Assembly (NCBI GenBank): GCA_900545345.1
Contig: UQYQ01000023.1
Span: 1-35,722, forward strand
Source: an uncultured Ruminococcus sp.
GTDB taxonomy: Bacteria; Bacillota; Clostridia; Oscillospirales; Ruminococcaceae
DNA length: 35,722 nt
Direction of reading: 5' to 3'
Part shown: piece after piece, positions 8,465-16,499 of the stretch
Numbering within the stretch: the stretch's first letter is position 1
How the letters are laid out: every line of letters begins with the position of its first letter
Notes under the pieces: generated by a model
The model's database searches: none
What the model was told of the DNA's origin: nothing
The model's input: the letters and a program-made list of their open reading frames with translations, nothing else
Made by a program: the position numbers and the translations under genes

Positions 8465-8853
8465 TTGATACCGTTTTTTGGAACGGTTCTTGGGTCGGCT
8501 TGTGTATTTCTTATGAACAAGAGTATGAGCGACCGTCTTCAAAGATCACTTTCCAGAGGATGCAATCATATCCATGCCGCTGAAGGCAGAGGGAATGAAA
8601 AAAACAAAGCTTTTCTGAACGGAGCAGCGTTCGGTATTGTAGAGCCAATCGGAGCGCTGTTTACCGTTGCAGCTGCAAGTTTTGTCGTTCCGACGCTGCC
8701 GTATCTGTTAAGCTTTGCGGCAGGTGCGATGATATATGTAGTCGTAGAAGAGCTGATTCCCGAAAGGTCTGCCGGAAAACACTTTAATATCGGCAAGTGT
8801 TTTTTGCTGTAGGATTCAGCCTTATGATGATTCTTGATGTGGCTTTGGGATGA
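8465..8853 (+). pseudogene. Decayed ZIP-family metal transporter
   Basis: The first open part (TTG 8465) reads like the N-terminus of a GufA/ZupT-type ZIP transporter (IPFFGTVLGSACVFLMNKSM). It then jumps, with the central part missing, to a string seen in another frame (ISMPLKAEGMKK, about 8567-8602). The ORF frame continues with the typical KAFLNGAAFGIVEPIGALF and LPYLLSFAAGAMIYVVVEELIPE. The reading frame breaks again near 8800: FFAVGFSLMMILDVALG, the expected C-terminus, is in a different frame and stops at 8851-8853. One large internal deletion (including the HNIPEG metal site) plus at least two frameshifts make a working zinc/iron carrier impossible. Confidence 0.75.
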
Positions 8854-8915
8854 ACTGCTCGGTATGAGTCGGCAGAAGAAAATTGACAAAAATTATATGA
8901 TAGGAGATGATACAT

Positions 8916-9749
8916 ATGTTTGACACACCAGATATTCTAAGACTTCGTGTGCTGCTTTGCTTTTTGAAATTATCGGATGAAGATTGTACGGTAACGGGAA
9001 TTTCGCGAACACTGAATGTAGAAAAATATAAAATAAGCCGCACTTTAATTTCTCTTGAAAAAGATGGATATATCGACTGCGAGGATATACGAAATCCGAT
9101 TCTGACTCCGACGGGATATCAGGAAGCAAGGCGATATTCAGATAGAATTGATATTACGCTTAACCATCTGTTATATGAGGGTGTTGATATAGAAAATGCA
9201 AGGCGCGACGCCTTTTATTGGGCGCTATATTGTTCGGACAAAACAATGGACGCAGTTCGTGCGACTGAACAACACTACCGTGTTAAATATGAACTACGCG
9301 ATTTTAAACAATTCAGCGGCATCGCTCTTTGCAAAAAGTTTCACGATGGCTGTTATCATTTTCCCTTTCTAATATACCGTGAGCATGTTAAGAATGGAAA
9401 TAATCTTTCCATGGCAAACGAAGGATTCGAACATCCATGTACACTGTGCATAGAAAACGGCATAGGAATAATTCAACTGCGTGCACAATCTATTGCGGCA
9501 AAGTCTAAATTAAACGGAAAGTTGATGAGAGGCAAGGTAAACAGTTTGAAATATTTTAACTTCGGACGATATATCAGCGCAGAAATAAACGGAAATGTGC
9601 TTTCCTTTCCGGCTGAAAGTCTGCATTTTGTTAATATGGGAACGGGCGTCGGTCAAATACTTCATGGCAGCGTCTGTCTGAAGATGGAATGCTCTGCCGG
9701 CGTGTTGCATATGCCGGAATCCACCGCAATTTTTACAATCCTGATATAG
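8916..9749 (+). CDS. DtxR/MntR-like winged-helix regulator with lost metal ligands and a C-terminal domain of unknown type
   Basis: This 277-residue protein starts at ATG 8916 behind TAGGAG; an ATG at 8907 is too close to it. Residues about 5-65 form a winged helix (TVTGISRTLNVEKYKISRTLISLEKDGYID), followed by a helical stretch that lines up with the DtxR metal-binding/dimerisation domain (EGVDIENARRDAFYWALYCSDKTMDAV). Where DtxR proteins have Cys, Glu and His in A-C-x-x-E-H-x-x-S, this one has A-F-Y-W-A-L-Y-C-S, so the classic ligands are gone. Residues about 110-277 are an unrecognised, beta-rich, Cys-containing domain. It lies just upstream of two palindromes (9793-9812, 9871-9890) and the haem operon, and is a good candidate for their regulator. 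Alignment to DtxR is by eye. Confidence 0.6.
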   Translation: MFDTPDILRLRVLLCFLKLSDEDCTVTGISRTLNVEKYKISRTLISLEKDGYIDCEDIRNPILTPTGYQEARRYSDRIDITLNHLLYEGVDIENARRDAFYWALYCSDKTMDAVRATEQHYRVKYELRDFKQFSGIALCKKFHDGCYHFPFLIYREHVKNGNNLSMANEGFEHPCTLCIENGIGIIQLRAQSIAAKSKLNGKLMRGKVNSLKYFNFGRYISAEINGNVLSFPAESLHFVNMGTGVGQILHGSVCLKMECSAGVLHMPESTAIFTILI

Positions 9750-9792
9750 AAAAGCTGTAGATTTGTTTGATAAACAGTGAAATTATTAATAG

Positions 9793-9890
9793 TTGTTGCA
9801 ATTTTGCAACAATGAAAAAAGGACATATTTATAGGACTTTTTGCGTTTGAAACTTTTCAAAACTTTAAGTTTGTAGCGATATTGCTACAA
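9793..9890. promoter_or_regulatory. Pair of TTGTWGC-N6-GCWACAA palindromes
   Basis: TTGTTGCAATTTTGCAACAA (9793-9812) and TTGTAGCGATATTGCTACAA (9871-9890) are two perfect palindromes sharing one consensus, 78 bp apart. Both lie upstream of the predicted promoter of the NEAT operon. They differ from the TTAG-N6-CTAA boxes and so imply a second regulator. Confidence 0.65.
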
Positions 9891-9899
9891 ATTTATATC

Positions 9900-9995
9900 T
9901 TCCCAAACTTAAAAATGTATGCTAAAATATATTCTGTAAATTGAAAACCCGTAATACGGGTACTTTTTTAGCTGTATGGTTAGCTACCGCTAACC
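9900..9995 (+). promoter_or_regulatory. NEAT operon promoter, leader hairpin and box C
   Basis: An extended -10, TGC-TAAAAT (TAAAAT at 9923-9928), has a weak TTCCCA 17 bp upstream. About 12 bp after the expected start site is a small hairpin, ACCCGT-AAT-ACGGGT (9947-9961), then T6 (9964-9969). The DtxR-type box GGTTAGC-TACC-GCTAACC follows at 9978-9995. The order promoter, hairpin with T-run, box is close to that at 3660-3768. Confidence 0.55.
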
Positions 9996-10087
9996 CTGTG
10001 CGGAGAGAAATTTATATCGGAGTTTGTAAGCGAACAACTTATAGCTCAAAGCAACAGAATCACGGAAAGGAGAACATAGCATAAATT

Positions 10088-10139
10088 GTAAGCCGTGAAA
10101 ACGGCTGTTTTTTAAAAAGCAGAGTTAGCATAGACTAAC
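10088..10139 (+). promoter_or_regulatory. Second leader hairpin and box D before the NEAT gene
   Basis: AGCCGT-GAAA-ACGGCT (10091-10106, a GNRA-type loop) is followed by GTTTTTT (to 10113). Then comes the box GTTAGC-ATAG-ACTAAC (10124-10139), 45 bp before the gene. From 9996 to 10090 I see no convincing gene; a 28-codon GTG-started frame there has no ribosome site. GGAAAGGAG at 10064-10072 is not followed by a start codon. Confidence 0.55.
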
Positions 10140-10183
10140 AATTCAGACATCCTATTTAGGAAAATTAAGGAGGATTTACAGAA

Positions 10184-12532
10184 ATGATAACAATCAAACC
10201 AAATCTATTGAAACGCAGCATGTCACTGTTACTGGCTCTTGTTATGTGCATAGGCATGATTGTAACTACGGCATTTGTTGCTGAAACCACGCAAACAACA
10301 TCAAAAACATATTTTGTTCCGATAAAATCGCTGACCAGTGCGGCACCACTGCCTGCAGTACAGACTGCGTTTGCAGGAGCATTCGGCAATTCCGTAACCG
10401 TAATAGTAAATGCAGATGGCTCTAAAACAGCTGTTATTAAGAGTTATCACATGATTATTGACCTTATGGGCAGTAAGTATGATGCGAATGTAGCATCTAT
10501 TGTTGATGCGGATGCCTCTTTAGAAGGAACTCAGAGTGCAACGATTCTTTCTACCAAAGAAGAGGTTTATACAAAAGGTATGGGAGGCTCTCAGGAAACC
10601 ATTACGGTTCCGGACGAGTTAACAATTCCCTTGAATCTTGATGAAAATAATTCTCAGAAGATATCAATCACAGTAGACTTTATGGACGCATTTTTAGGAG
10701 GTGGTAATCCGTATCCTACTACAGTAACGCTGACGCTGGATATGGAAAACGCAAAACCTATTATTGACACTGAGAATTTGGAGCAATTGATTGCAGAATA
10801 CGAGCAGATTCCTTCTGAAAACTATACAAAAGAAAGTTTTTCAGTTTTTGCAGAATTAATTGAAAAAGCAAAAAGAATTGTTGAGAATCCCGAATCTGTT
10901 AACGCGGTAAATGCGATGATTGAAGAACTGACATCGGCTAAAAATAACCTCAAATACTTAGGCGCCGATTACAGTGCTGTAGATGCTGCTATCAGCAAAA
11001 TACCTGCCGATGCTTCCGTTTATACAGATAAATCTTGGCAGAATCTGACGGATGCCAAAAATACTGTTCAAAATGGTCTGGATATTACAAAACAGGGTGT
11101 TGTGGACGGATATGCTGCGGCAATTGAGAATGCAATCAATTCTCTTGTACTTAAAGATGCAGATTATTCAAAGGTGGACGCAGCCATTGCCGCTGTACCG
11201 AAAGACTTATCCGTATATACAGATAAATCAGTAAATGCAGTAAAAACCGTTGTTGATGCAGTTGTTCGCGGTTTGTAAGCAGATGAACAGAGCAAGGTAG
11301 ATACTATGGCGGATACAATACAAAAAGCAGTGGCAGCACTTGAAAAGAAAACGACTGAGGAAAAAGTTGATTTGTCAAAACCGGGTAATTATCTTGTACC
11401 GATTAAATCTCTTACCAGCGCAGCGCCGCTTCCGGCAGTTCAGGCAGGATTCTCTAAAGCATTCGGCGACAGCGTAATTATTACCGTTTATGAAGACGGA
11501 AGCAAGACGGTTACCTTAACGAATTATCATATGATTATTGATATGTCGGCGATGGGACTTAGCAAATTCGACGCCAATGTTACAAGAATTGATGGTGCTA
11601 AGGTACTTTCAACAAAAGAAGAAGTATTTTCCAATGTAAACGGAAGCCTTGCGAATAATCCTGTGAGCGAAAAAATTACTGTTCCGAAAGAGCTTTCTTT
11701 TGCACTGAATACAGACAAAAACGGTAGTCAGAAATTAACAGTCGGTGTGGATTTTATGGCAAAAATGAGTGGAGTGGAGATTGATGACTATTCTACAGTT
11801 GTTACGCTTACTTTAGGGCTTGATGAGGCAAAACCGATAAAAGATGAAAAACCGAATGTTCCTGAAAAGCCGATTAATCCAACAGAACCTTCTAATCCCG
11901 AAAAGACTGATACACCGTCAAATCCGAGCAGTACAAAATCTTCTGACTCTGACAAATCAATTGATATTAAAAATCTGTCAGACGGAGTATATGAAATCCC
12001 GGTTTTTCTTTGGCACGCAACTGAAAACCGAGAATCTATGGCTGCAAAATCTTTAAACGGAATTGCACGAATCGTAGTGAAAAACGGTGTAAAAACCATA
12101 TACATATATACAGGTCCTATGACCTTCGGAAATATCACTGCAAGTCTTCAGGAAATGAAAGTGCAAATGGCAGACGGCAGCTGGGTAAATGCAGTTGTTG
12201 AAACTAAGAGCAGCAGCGGAGATCCTACCTGTTTCTCATTTAAAATGGATGAAATAAGCGAATATATCAGTGTTAAAGTTAATCCGCACGTGGAGATGAT
12301 GGGAAATACCGATCTTGACGCAAGATTGAAATTCAACACAGCGGATATCAAACTCATTTCTGAAAACACTGATGAGAAACCGTTAACTCCTCCTGCAAAT
12401 ACAGGTAACAGGTCTGAGAAAAGTCCTCAGACAGGCGATGATTCAAACATGGAGCTTTGGCTTGCACTTATGCTTGCCTCTGCAGGTGTACTTGTAATCA
12501 CCGCAAAACGCAGAAAAACAATAACTGAATAA
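10184..12532 (+). pseudogene. NEAT/FIVAR sortase-anchored haem-capture protein, broken by one in-frame TAA
   Basis: The frame 10184-12532 is open for 782 codons except for TAA at 11276-11278. The 5' part (364 residues) has a signal peptide (residues 8-30), a beta-domain opening FVPIKSLTSAAPLPAVQ, and FIVAR-like helical repeats. The stop falls inside the second FIVAR repeat, whose sequence resumes directly after it (ADEQSKVDTMADTIQKAVAAL). The 3' part carries a second copy of the FVPIKSLTSAAPLPAVQ domain. A classic NEAT domain follows (YEIPVFLWHATENRESMAAKS to the VEMMGN and DARLKF region), then SPQTG, a hydrophobic segment and KRRK for sortase anchoring. ATG 10184 has AAGGAGG 8 bp upstream. 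The product would bind haem or haemoproteins at the wall. As read, the 5' part would be secreted unanchored; the 3' part has only a weak internal start at 11306. A strain-level mutation, a sequencing error or readthrough are all possible. Confidence 0.75.
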
Positions 12533-12553
12533 GGAAAGAAGGCGGAAAAACAA

Positions 12554-13327
12554 TTGATACTGCAAAATATAATGAAAAAAATATTTTGCGGAACAGTGAT
12601 GGCGGTTACCTTGATAACTGCCTCTGCTTCCGCATTTGCCTTGGGAGACGGAGCTTATACGATTAGCCGTCAGACTTCCTATGCCAATCCCGATACGGGC
12701 AACACTGTTGACGGAGGTACGAATATTGCACTCGGAGACAGTATGTGTGCAAGTATTGTACAAGATAAACTGTTGGTAGAGAAATCGGGAGGAAAAACTT
12801 ACATTACTATTGGTTTAGGTTTGATGTCTAATATCACAAATGTTCGCATTCAGGTTCAGGATGAAAACGGTGAATATCGTGATGCTGAAATTACAAAGAC
12901 AGGAAGCTGTGAGCGAGATGGAGATACCTGTAACCATTATCGTTTTGAAGTTTATTCAGAGGAACAAAAAATAAGTCCTATTATTTATGTAGCCCCTATG
13001 GGACGGGATGTACAATTTTTTGTAATACCGGACTTAAGTTCAGTTCAGTCCGGTTCAGGAAATTTCAAAAGTGAAATGGTAAGAAAGCCTAAAACAACAG
13101 AAAAAAAGGTTATCGAAGCAACTACCCAATCTGTAACTGTTTCTGTAAATACTGAAACAACAGAAAAGAAAAAGCAGCCAAAAGAAAATACCGAAAAAAC
13201 TCCTGCAAGCGAACCGTCATCAGAAAACAATAATCACACTGCACGAAATATTGTCATTGTTGTTTCGGCAATTGTGATTGTTGGAGGCGTTATAACCTTT
13301 ATCATTATAAAGAAAAGAATAAAATAA
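12554..13327 (+). CDS. Shp-type haem-binding surface protein
   Basis: This 257-residue protein has a signal peptide (MKKIFCGTVMAVTLITASASAFA, ending near residue 29). A single domain at about residues 30-160 follows, opening with GDGAYTISRQTSYANPDTGNTVDGG and containing a GDSMCAS motif and the APMGRDVQFFV string. I recognise this pattern as the haem-binding Shp family of clostridial surface proteins. A Lys/Thr/Glu-rich wall-spanning linker (about 175-228) and a C-terminal membrane helix (about 231-252) ending KKRIK follow. The start is TTG 12554 after GAAGGCGG; ATG 12572 is the alternative. Two Cys pairs may form disulphides. In the pathway it would relay haem from the NEAT protein to the downstream lipoprotein. 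Confidence 0.75.
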   Translation: MILQNIMKKIFCGTVMAVTLITASASAFALGDGAYTISRQTSYANPDTGNTVDGGTNIALGDSMCASIVQDKLLVEKSGGKTYITIGLGLMSNITNVRIQVQDENGEYRDAEITKTGSCERDGDTCNHYRFEVYSEEQKISPIIYVAPMGRDVQFFVIPDLSSVQSGSGNFKSEMVRKPKTTEKKVIEATTQSVTVSVNTETTEKKKQPKENTEKTPASEPSSENNNHTARNIVIVVSAIVIVGGVITFIIIKKRIK

Positions 13328-13339
13328 GGAGCAGACAAT

Positions 13340-14242
13340 ATGAAACATAAACATTTTTCTCTTTTCTTTTTAATCATCGTGATTATGTCACTTTTAGCAG
13401 GATGTGTAAATCAGCATACAGGTGATAAAACACCTGACAAGCCAGACGAAAAGAACTATCGAATCGCAGCCACCTCCGTTGCAACCTGCGAAATACTGGA
13501 TTCACTCGGTGTGGAAAGCGAGCATGTTGTCGGAATACCTCATTCAGATGCTTATGCGATACCAAAGGCTTATGAAAATGCCGAAAGCCTCGGTTCTCCT
13601 ATGGCGCCCGATATGGAAATATTAAAATCATTGGATGCGGATTATGTATTTACGCCAAATTCTTTGGAAAGCGAATTAAAGCCAAAATATGATAATATCG
13701 GAGTCGCAAGTTATTTTCTGAATTTGAAAAGTGTAGACGGTATGTATAAGTCTATAAAAGAAATCGGAGAGATGCTCAATAAAAAGATAGAAGCAGATAA
13801 ACTCTGTAAGGAATATGAGAATTTCAAAAATGAATATGCAAGACAGAACAAAGTCAAAAAATCTCCTCGTGTTTTGGTTTTAATGGGACTTCCAGGCTCC
13901 TATGTAGTTGCAACCGAAAGCAGTTATGTCGGAAGTCTTGTGAAACTTGCAGGCGGTGAAAATATCTACGGCGACGGTAACGGACAGGATTTTCTGAATG
14001 TAAATACAGAGGATATGCTTTCAAAAAATCCTGATATTATTCTGAGAACATCTCACGCTATGCCGAAACAGGTCGCAGCTATGTTTGCCGAAGAATTTGA
14101 AACCAACGATATTTGGAAGCATTTTAATGCTGTAAAAAACGGCAAAGTATTTGATCTTGACAATGAAAAATTCGGTATGAGCGCAACTTTTCGATATAAA
14201 GAAGCTTTAGATGATTTGCAGCCCATATTATATGAAGAATAA
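13340..14242 (+). CDS. Haem/iron ABC transporter substrate-binding lipoprotein (IsdE-like)
   Basis: This 300-residue protein starts with a lipoprotein signal: MKHKHFSLFFLIIVIMSLLAGC, with the lipobox LLAGC and lipidation Cys at residue 22. The body shows the two-lobed helical-backbone fold of PF01497: RIAATSVATCEILDSLGV, then PDMEILKSLDADYVFTPNSLES, and in the second lobe VLVLMGLPGSYVVATESSYVGSLVKLAGGENI with NTEDMLSKNPDIIL. This matches the IsdE/haem branch rather than general siderophore binders. It lies 12 bp after the Shp-type gene, and the permease and ATPase follow behind a new box. Expected role: accept haem at the outer face of the membrane. Confidence 0.85.
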   Translation: MKHKHFSLFFLIIVIMSLLAGCVNQHTGDKTPDKPDEKNYRIAATSVATCEILDSLGVESEHVVGIPHSDAYAIPKAYENAESLGSPMAPDMEILKSLDADYVFTPNSLESELKPKYDNIGVASYFLNLKSVDGMYKSIKEIGEMLNKKIEADKLCKEYENFKNEYARQNKVKKSPRVLVLMGLPGSYVVATESSYVGSLVKLAGGENIYGDGNGQDFLNVNTEDMLSKNPDIILRTSHAMPKQVAAMFAEEFETNDIWKHFNAVKNGKVFDLDNEKFGMSATFRYKEALDDLQPILYEE

Positions 14243-14255
14243 TCCTGAGTAATAA

Positions 14256-14318
14256 AATGCCCGTAGCCATAGTACGGCGACGGGCATTAAAAAAATCTTC
14301 TTGTTAGCACCGTCTAAC
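14256..14318 (+). promoter_or_regulatory. Hairpin and DtxR-type box E between lipoprotein and permease genes
   Basis: AATGCCCGT (14256-14264) pairs with ACGGGCATT (14280-14288). On the + strand the hairpin is followed by A7, not T, so it is not a canonical terminator for the upstream genes; on the minus strand it is followed by TTTATTAC. The box GTTAGC-ACCG-TCTAAC lies at 14303-14318, 25 bp before the permease start. No convincing -35/-10 pair is visible between them. Confidence 0.5.
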
Positions 14319-14343
14319 CTATAAAACCTAAGGAGGTATCCAT

Positions 14344-15336
14344 TTGATCAGTACACGAAAAAAAGTATGGTCTTTTATCATTACAGCATTTGTACTGGTA
14401 GTGCTTTTTCTGTTTGCCGTCAATACCGGAAGCTTGAAAGTATCACCCGCAGAACTGTTTAAAGGACTGTTTATTGAATATAACCCCAATGTAGCGACGA
14501 TTTTTGATCTTCGCTTTCCACGAATCCTGATCGCTATGCTCGGTGGTGCGGCGACTGCCGTATCGGGCGTACTTTTACAGGCGGTAATGAAAAATCCTCT
14601 TGCCGACCCGGGAATTATCGGTATCAGCAGCGGTGCAAGTCTTACCGCCATTCTGATAACCGCTTTTTTTCCGTCGCTGTTTTTCTTCACGCCTTTGTTT
14701 TCGTTTATCGGCGGGATGATTGCATTTATTTTGGTATACAGCCTTTCCTATAAAGACGGATTGTCACCACTTCGTATCATTCTTGTAGGTGTGGCGGTTA
14801 ATGCTATGTTTACGGGACTTATGAGTGCATTCAACAGCGGCACCGGAAGCAATTATTCGGGTGTTGCAAGCATTGTCAATGCTAACATCACCATGAAAAC
14901 ATGGGACGATTTCAGAACGCTGCTTATTTATTCTGTAATTGGTTTGATTGCAAGTTTATTTGTTACGGGGCAGTGCAATCTCCTTGCTTTAGAAGATAAA
15001 ACCGCAAGAAGTCTTGGTGTGAATGTCACCGGAAGCCGAATTGTAATCTCGGTAATTGCTGTCTTGCTTGCCGGTATTTCCACAGCGGTGATCGGTCCAA
15101 TCAGTTTTTTAGGACTTATCGTTCCGCATATCGCGCGGCTGCTGGTAGGTTCAAATCATAAAGTGCTGATTCCTTACACCGTTCTGCTCGGCGCGTTAAC
15201 ATTACTTCTTGCCGATACGCTCGGACGTACAGTTGCTGCTCCATATGAAATTAGTGCATCGGTCATTATGTCGGTCATCGGTGGTCCGTTTTTCATTATT
15301 TTGCTAAGGAGGTCTAAAAACGGCTATGGACAGTAA
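14344..15336 (+). CDS. FecCD-family iron/haem ABC permease
   Basis: This 330-residue, very hydrophobic protein has the FecCD layout of about ten membrane helices and its hallmark strings. These are FDLRFPRILIAMLGGAATAVSGVLLQ near residues 55-80, NPLADPGIIGISSGAS at 83-98, and ISFLGLIVPHIARLLVGSNH near 255-275, the site that docks the ATPase. The start is TTG 14344 behind AAGGAGG; no ATG fits. It overlaps the ATPase gene by 11 bp. With the lipoprotein at 13340 and the ATPase at 15326 it completes an importer for haem or an iron chelate. Confidence 0.9.
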   Translation: MISTRKKVWSFIITAFVLVVLFLFAVNTGSLKVSPAELFKGLFIEYNPNVATIFDLRFPRILIAMLGGAATAVSGVLLQAVMKNPLADPGIIGISSGASLTAILITAFFPSLFFFTPLFSFIGGMIAFILVYSLSYKDGLSPLRIILVGVAVNAMFTGLMSAFNSGTGSNYSGVASIVNANITMKTWDDFRTLLIYSVIGLIASLFVTGQCNLLALEDKTARSLGVNVTGSRIVISVIAVLLAGISTAVIGPISFLGLIVPHIARLLVGSNHKVLIPYTVLLGALTLLLADTLGRTVAAPYEISASVIMSVIGGPFFIILLRRSKNGYGQ

Positions 15337-16105
15337 AATTATATATTCGGTCAAAAACCTCCATTTTGCTTATAAAAAACATAAGGTGTTGAAGGGATTG
15401 TCTTTTAATCTTCTTGAAGGAAAAATCACAACGCTGATTGGTTCGAACGGTTGTGGAAAATCAACGCTTTTTAATTTAATGACTAAAAATCTTAAGCAGG
15501 ACAACGGCGAAATACTGCTCGGTGGAAAAAGTCTTGCTGACATCAAACTCAAAGATTTTGCAAAACAGGCAGCGATTGTGCATCAGTATAACACGGCTCC
15601 CGCCGATTTGTCGGTGGAAAAGCTGATATCCTACGGCAGAACACCGTATCACACGATGGGACTTTACTCTTACACTAAAGAGGATGAAGAAAAAGTCCGA
15701 TGGGCAATGGACATTACCCATACCTTGAAACATAAAGACAAGGCAGTGGCAGAACTGTCGGGTGGGCAAAAACAGCGTGTGTGGATTGCCATGGCACTGG
15801 CACAGGATGCAAAAATACTGTTTCTCGATGAACCAACCACTTATCTCGACGTCCGCTATCAATTGCAAATATTGAAACTTATCAAACAGTTAAACCGTAA
15901 ATTCGGCATTACCATAGTTATGGTTTTACACGATATCAATCAATCTCTGTATTACAGTGATGAAATCGTTGCCATGAAGGACGGAAAGATTATTGCACAG
16001 GGGCAACCGGAAGAAGTGATTACTACCGAGCTTGTGCGCGAAGTTTATGATGTAGACCTGAAAATCCAAAAGACAGATGGCAAGCCGTTTATTTTGCCGA
16101 TTTAG
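15326..16105 (+). CDS. FecE-type iron/haem ABC ATPase
   Basis: This 259-residue ATPase has Walker A GSNGCGKST near residue 38, the family-typical signature LSGGQKQRVWIAMALAQD near 144, Walker B ILFLDEPTTYLD and the H-loop His in VLHDINQSLYYSD. The LSGGQ-x-QRVWIAMALAQ string is characteristic of the FecE/FhuC/HmuV branch that pairs with FecCD permeases. It starts at ATG 15326 within the permease gene, with AGGAGGTC about 8 bp upstream. The DtxR-type repressor gene follows after 16 bp, so the importer and its presumed repressor are co-transcribed. Confidence 0.9.
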   Translation: MDSKIIYSVKNLHFAYKKHKVLKGLSFNLLEGKITTLIGSNGCGKSTLFNLMTKNLKQDNGEILLGGKSLADIKLKDFAKQAAIVHQYNTAPADLSVEKLISYGRTPYHTMGLYSYTKEDEEKVRWAMDITHTLKHKDKAVAELSGGQKQRVWIAMALAQDAKILFLDEPTTYLDVRYQLQILKLIKQLNRKFGITIVMVLHDINQSLYYSDEIVAMKDGKIIAQGQPEEVITTELVREVYDVDLKIQKTDGKPFILPI

Positions 16106-16121
16106 ATGGGAGGTACAAATT

Positions 16122-16499
16122 TTGAAACGCACAACAGAAGACTATCTGAAAACAATTTATCTGCTAAACCGCAAGCACAGCGGCGTCCGTGGTGTAGAGA
16201 TTGCAGAAGAATTGGGTGTGTCCCGCCCGACCGTTTCTGTTATTTTAAAGCGGCTCATAGAGGAAGGATATGTGAATAAAAATTCGGCACATGAGGTTTT
16301 TCTTACTGATGAGGGACGAAAGGTTGCCGAAAACACTTTAAAGAAAAATCAGATGCTTAAGGAGCTTCTCATGGAACTCGGTGTGAATGAGAAAACAGCG
16401 GCGGCGGATGCATGTGAGATGGAACACGCTGTCAGTACAGAAAGCTATGAAGCGCTTCGGTGTCTGACACGAAAAAAGAACGACGGTGATGTTTTATGA
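16122..16499 (+). CDS. DtxR/MntR-family metal-dependent repressor (short form)
   Basis: This 125-residue protein starts at TTG 16122, 8 bp after GGGAGG; the longer upstream frame from 16077 runs back into the ATPase gene. It opens with KRTTEDYLKTIYLL, matching the MntR/DtxR N-terminus, with Asp where MntR has Asp8. The winged helix (GVEIAEELGVSRPTVSVILKRL) follows. The metal-site motif is ACEMEHAVS near residues 101-109, so Cys, Glu and His are kept. The residue equivalent to MntR His77 is Asn, and the SH3-like third domain of DtxR is absent. The mixture leaves Fe(II) versus Mn(II) open. It is the obvious candidate to bind the TTAG-N6-CTAA boxes in this island and would autoregulate through box E. 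Confidence 0.8.
   Translation: MKRTTEDYLKTIYLLNRKHSGVRGVEIAEELGVSRPTVSVILKRLIEEGYVNKNSAHEVFLTDEGRKVAENTLKKNQMLKELLMELGVNEKTAAADACEMEHAVSTESYEALRCLTRKKNDGDVL

Noticed and set aside
9998..10084. 28-codon GTG-started leader peptide
   Set aside because: No ribosome site and no recognisable sequence.
11306..12532. Separate gene for the second NEAT half
   Set aside because: It is in frame with the upstream half, has no ribosome site, and the repeat interrupted by the stop continues into it; it is listed as part of one broken gene.
14256..14288. Terminator after the lipoprotein gene
   Set aside because: The stem is followed by an A-run on the + strand, so it is not a canonical terminator in the reading direction of the operon.
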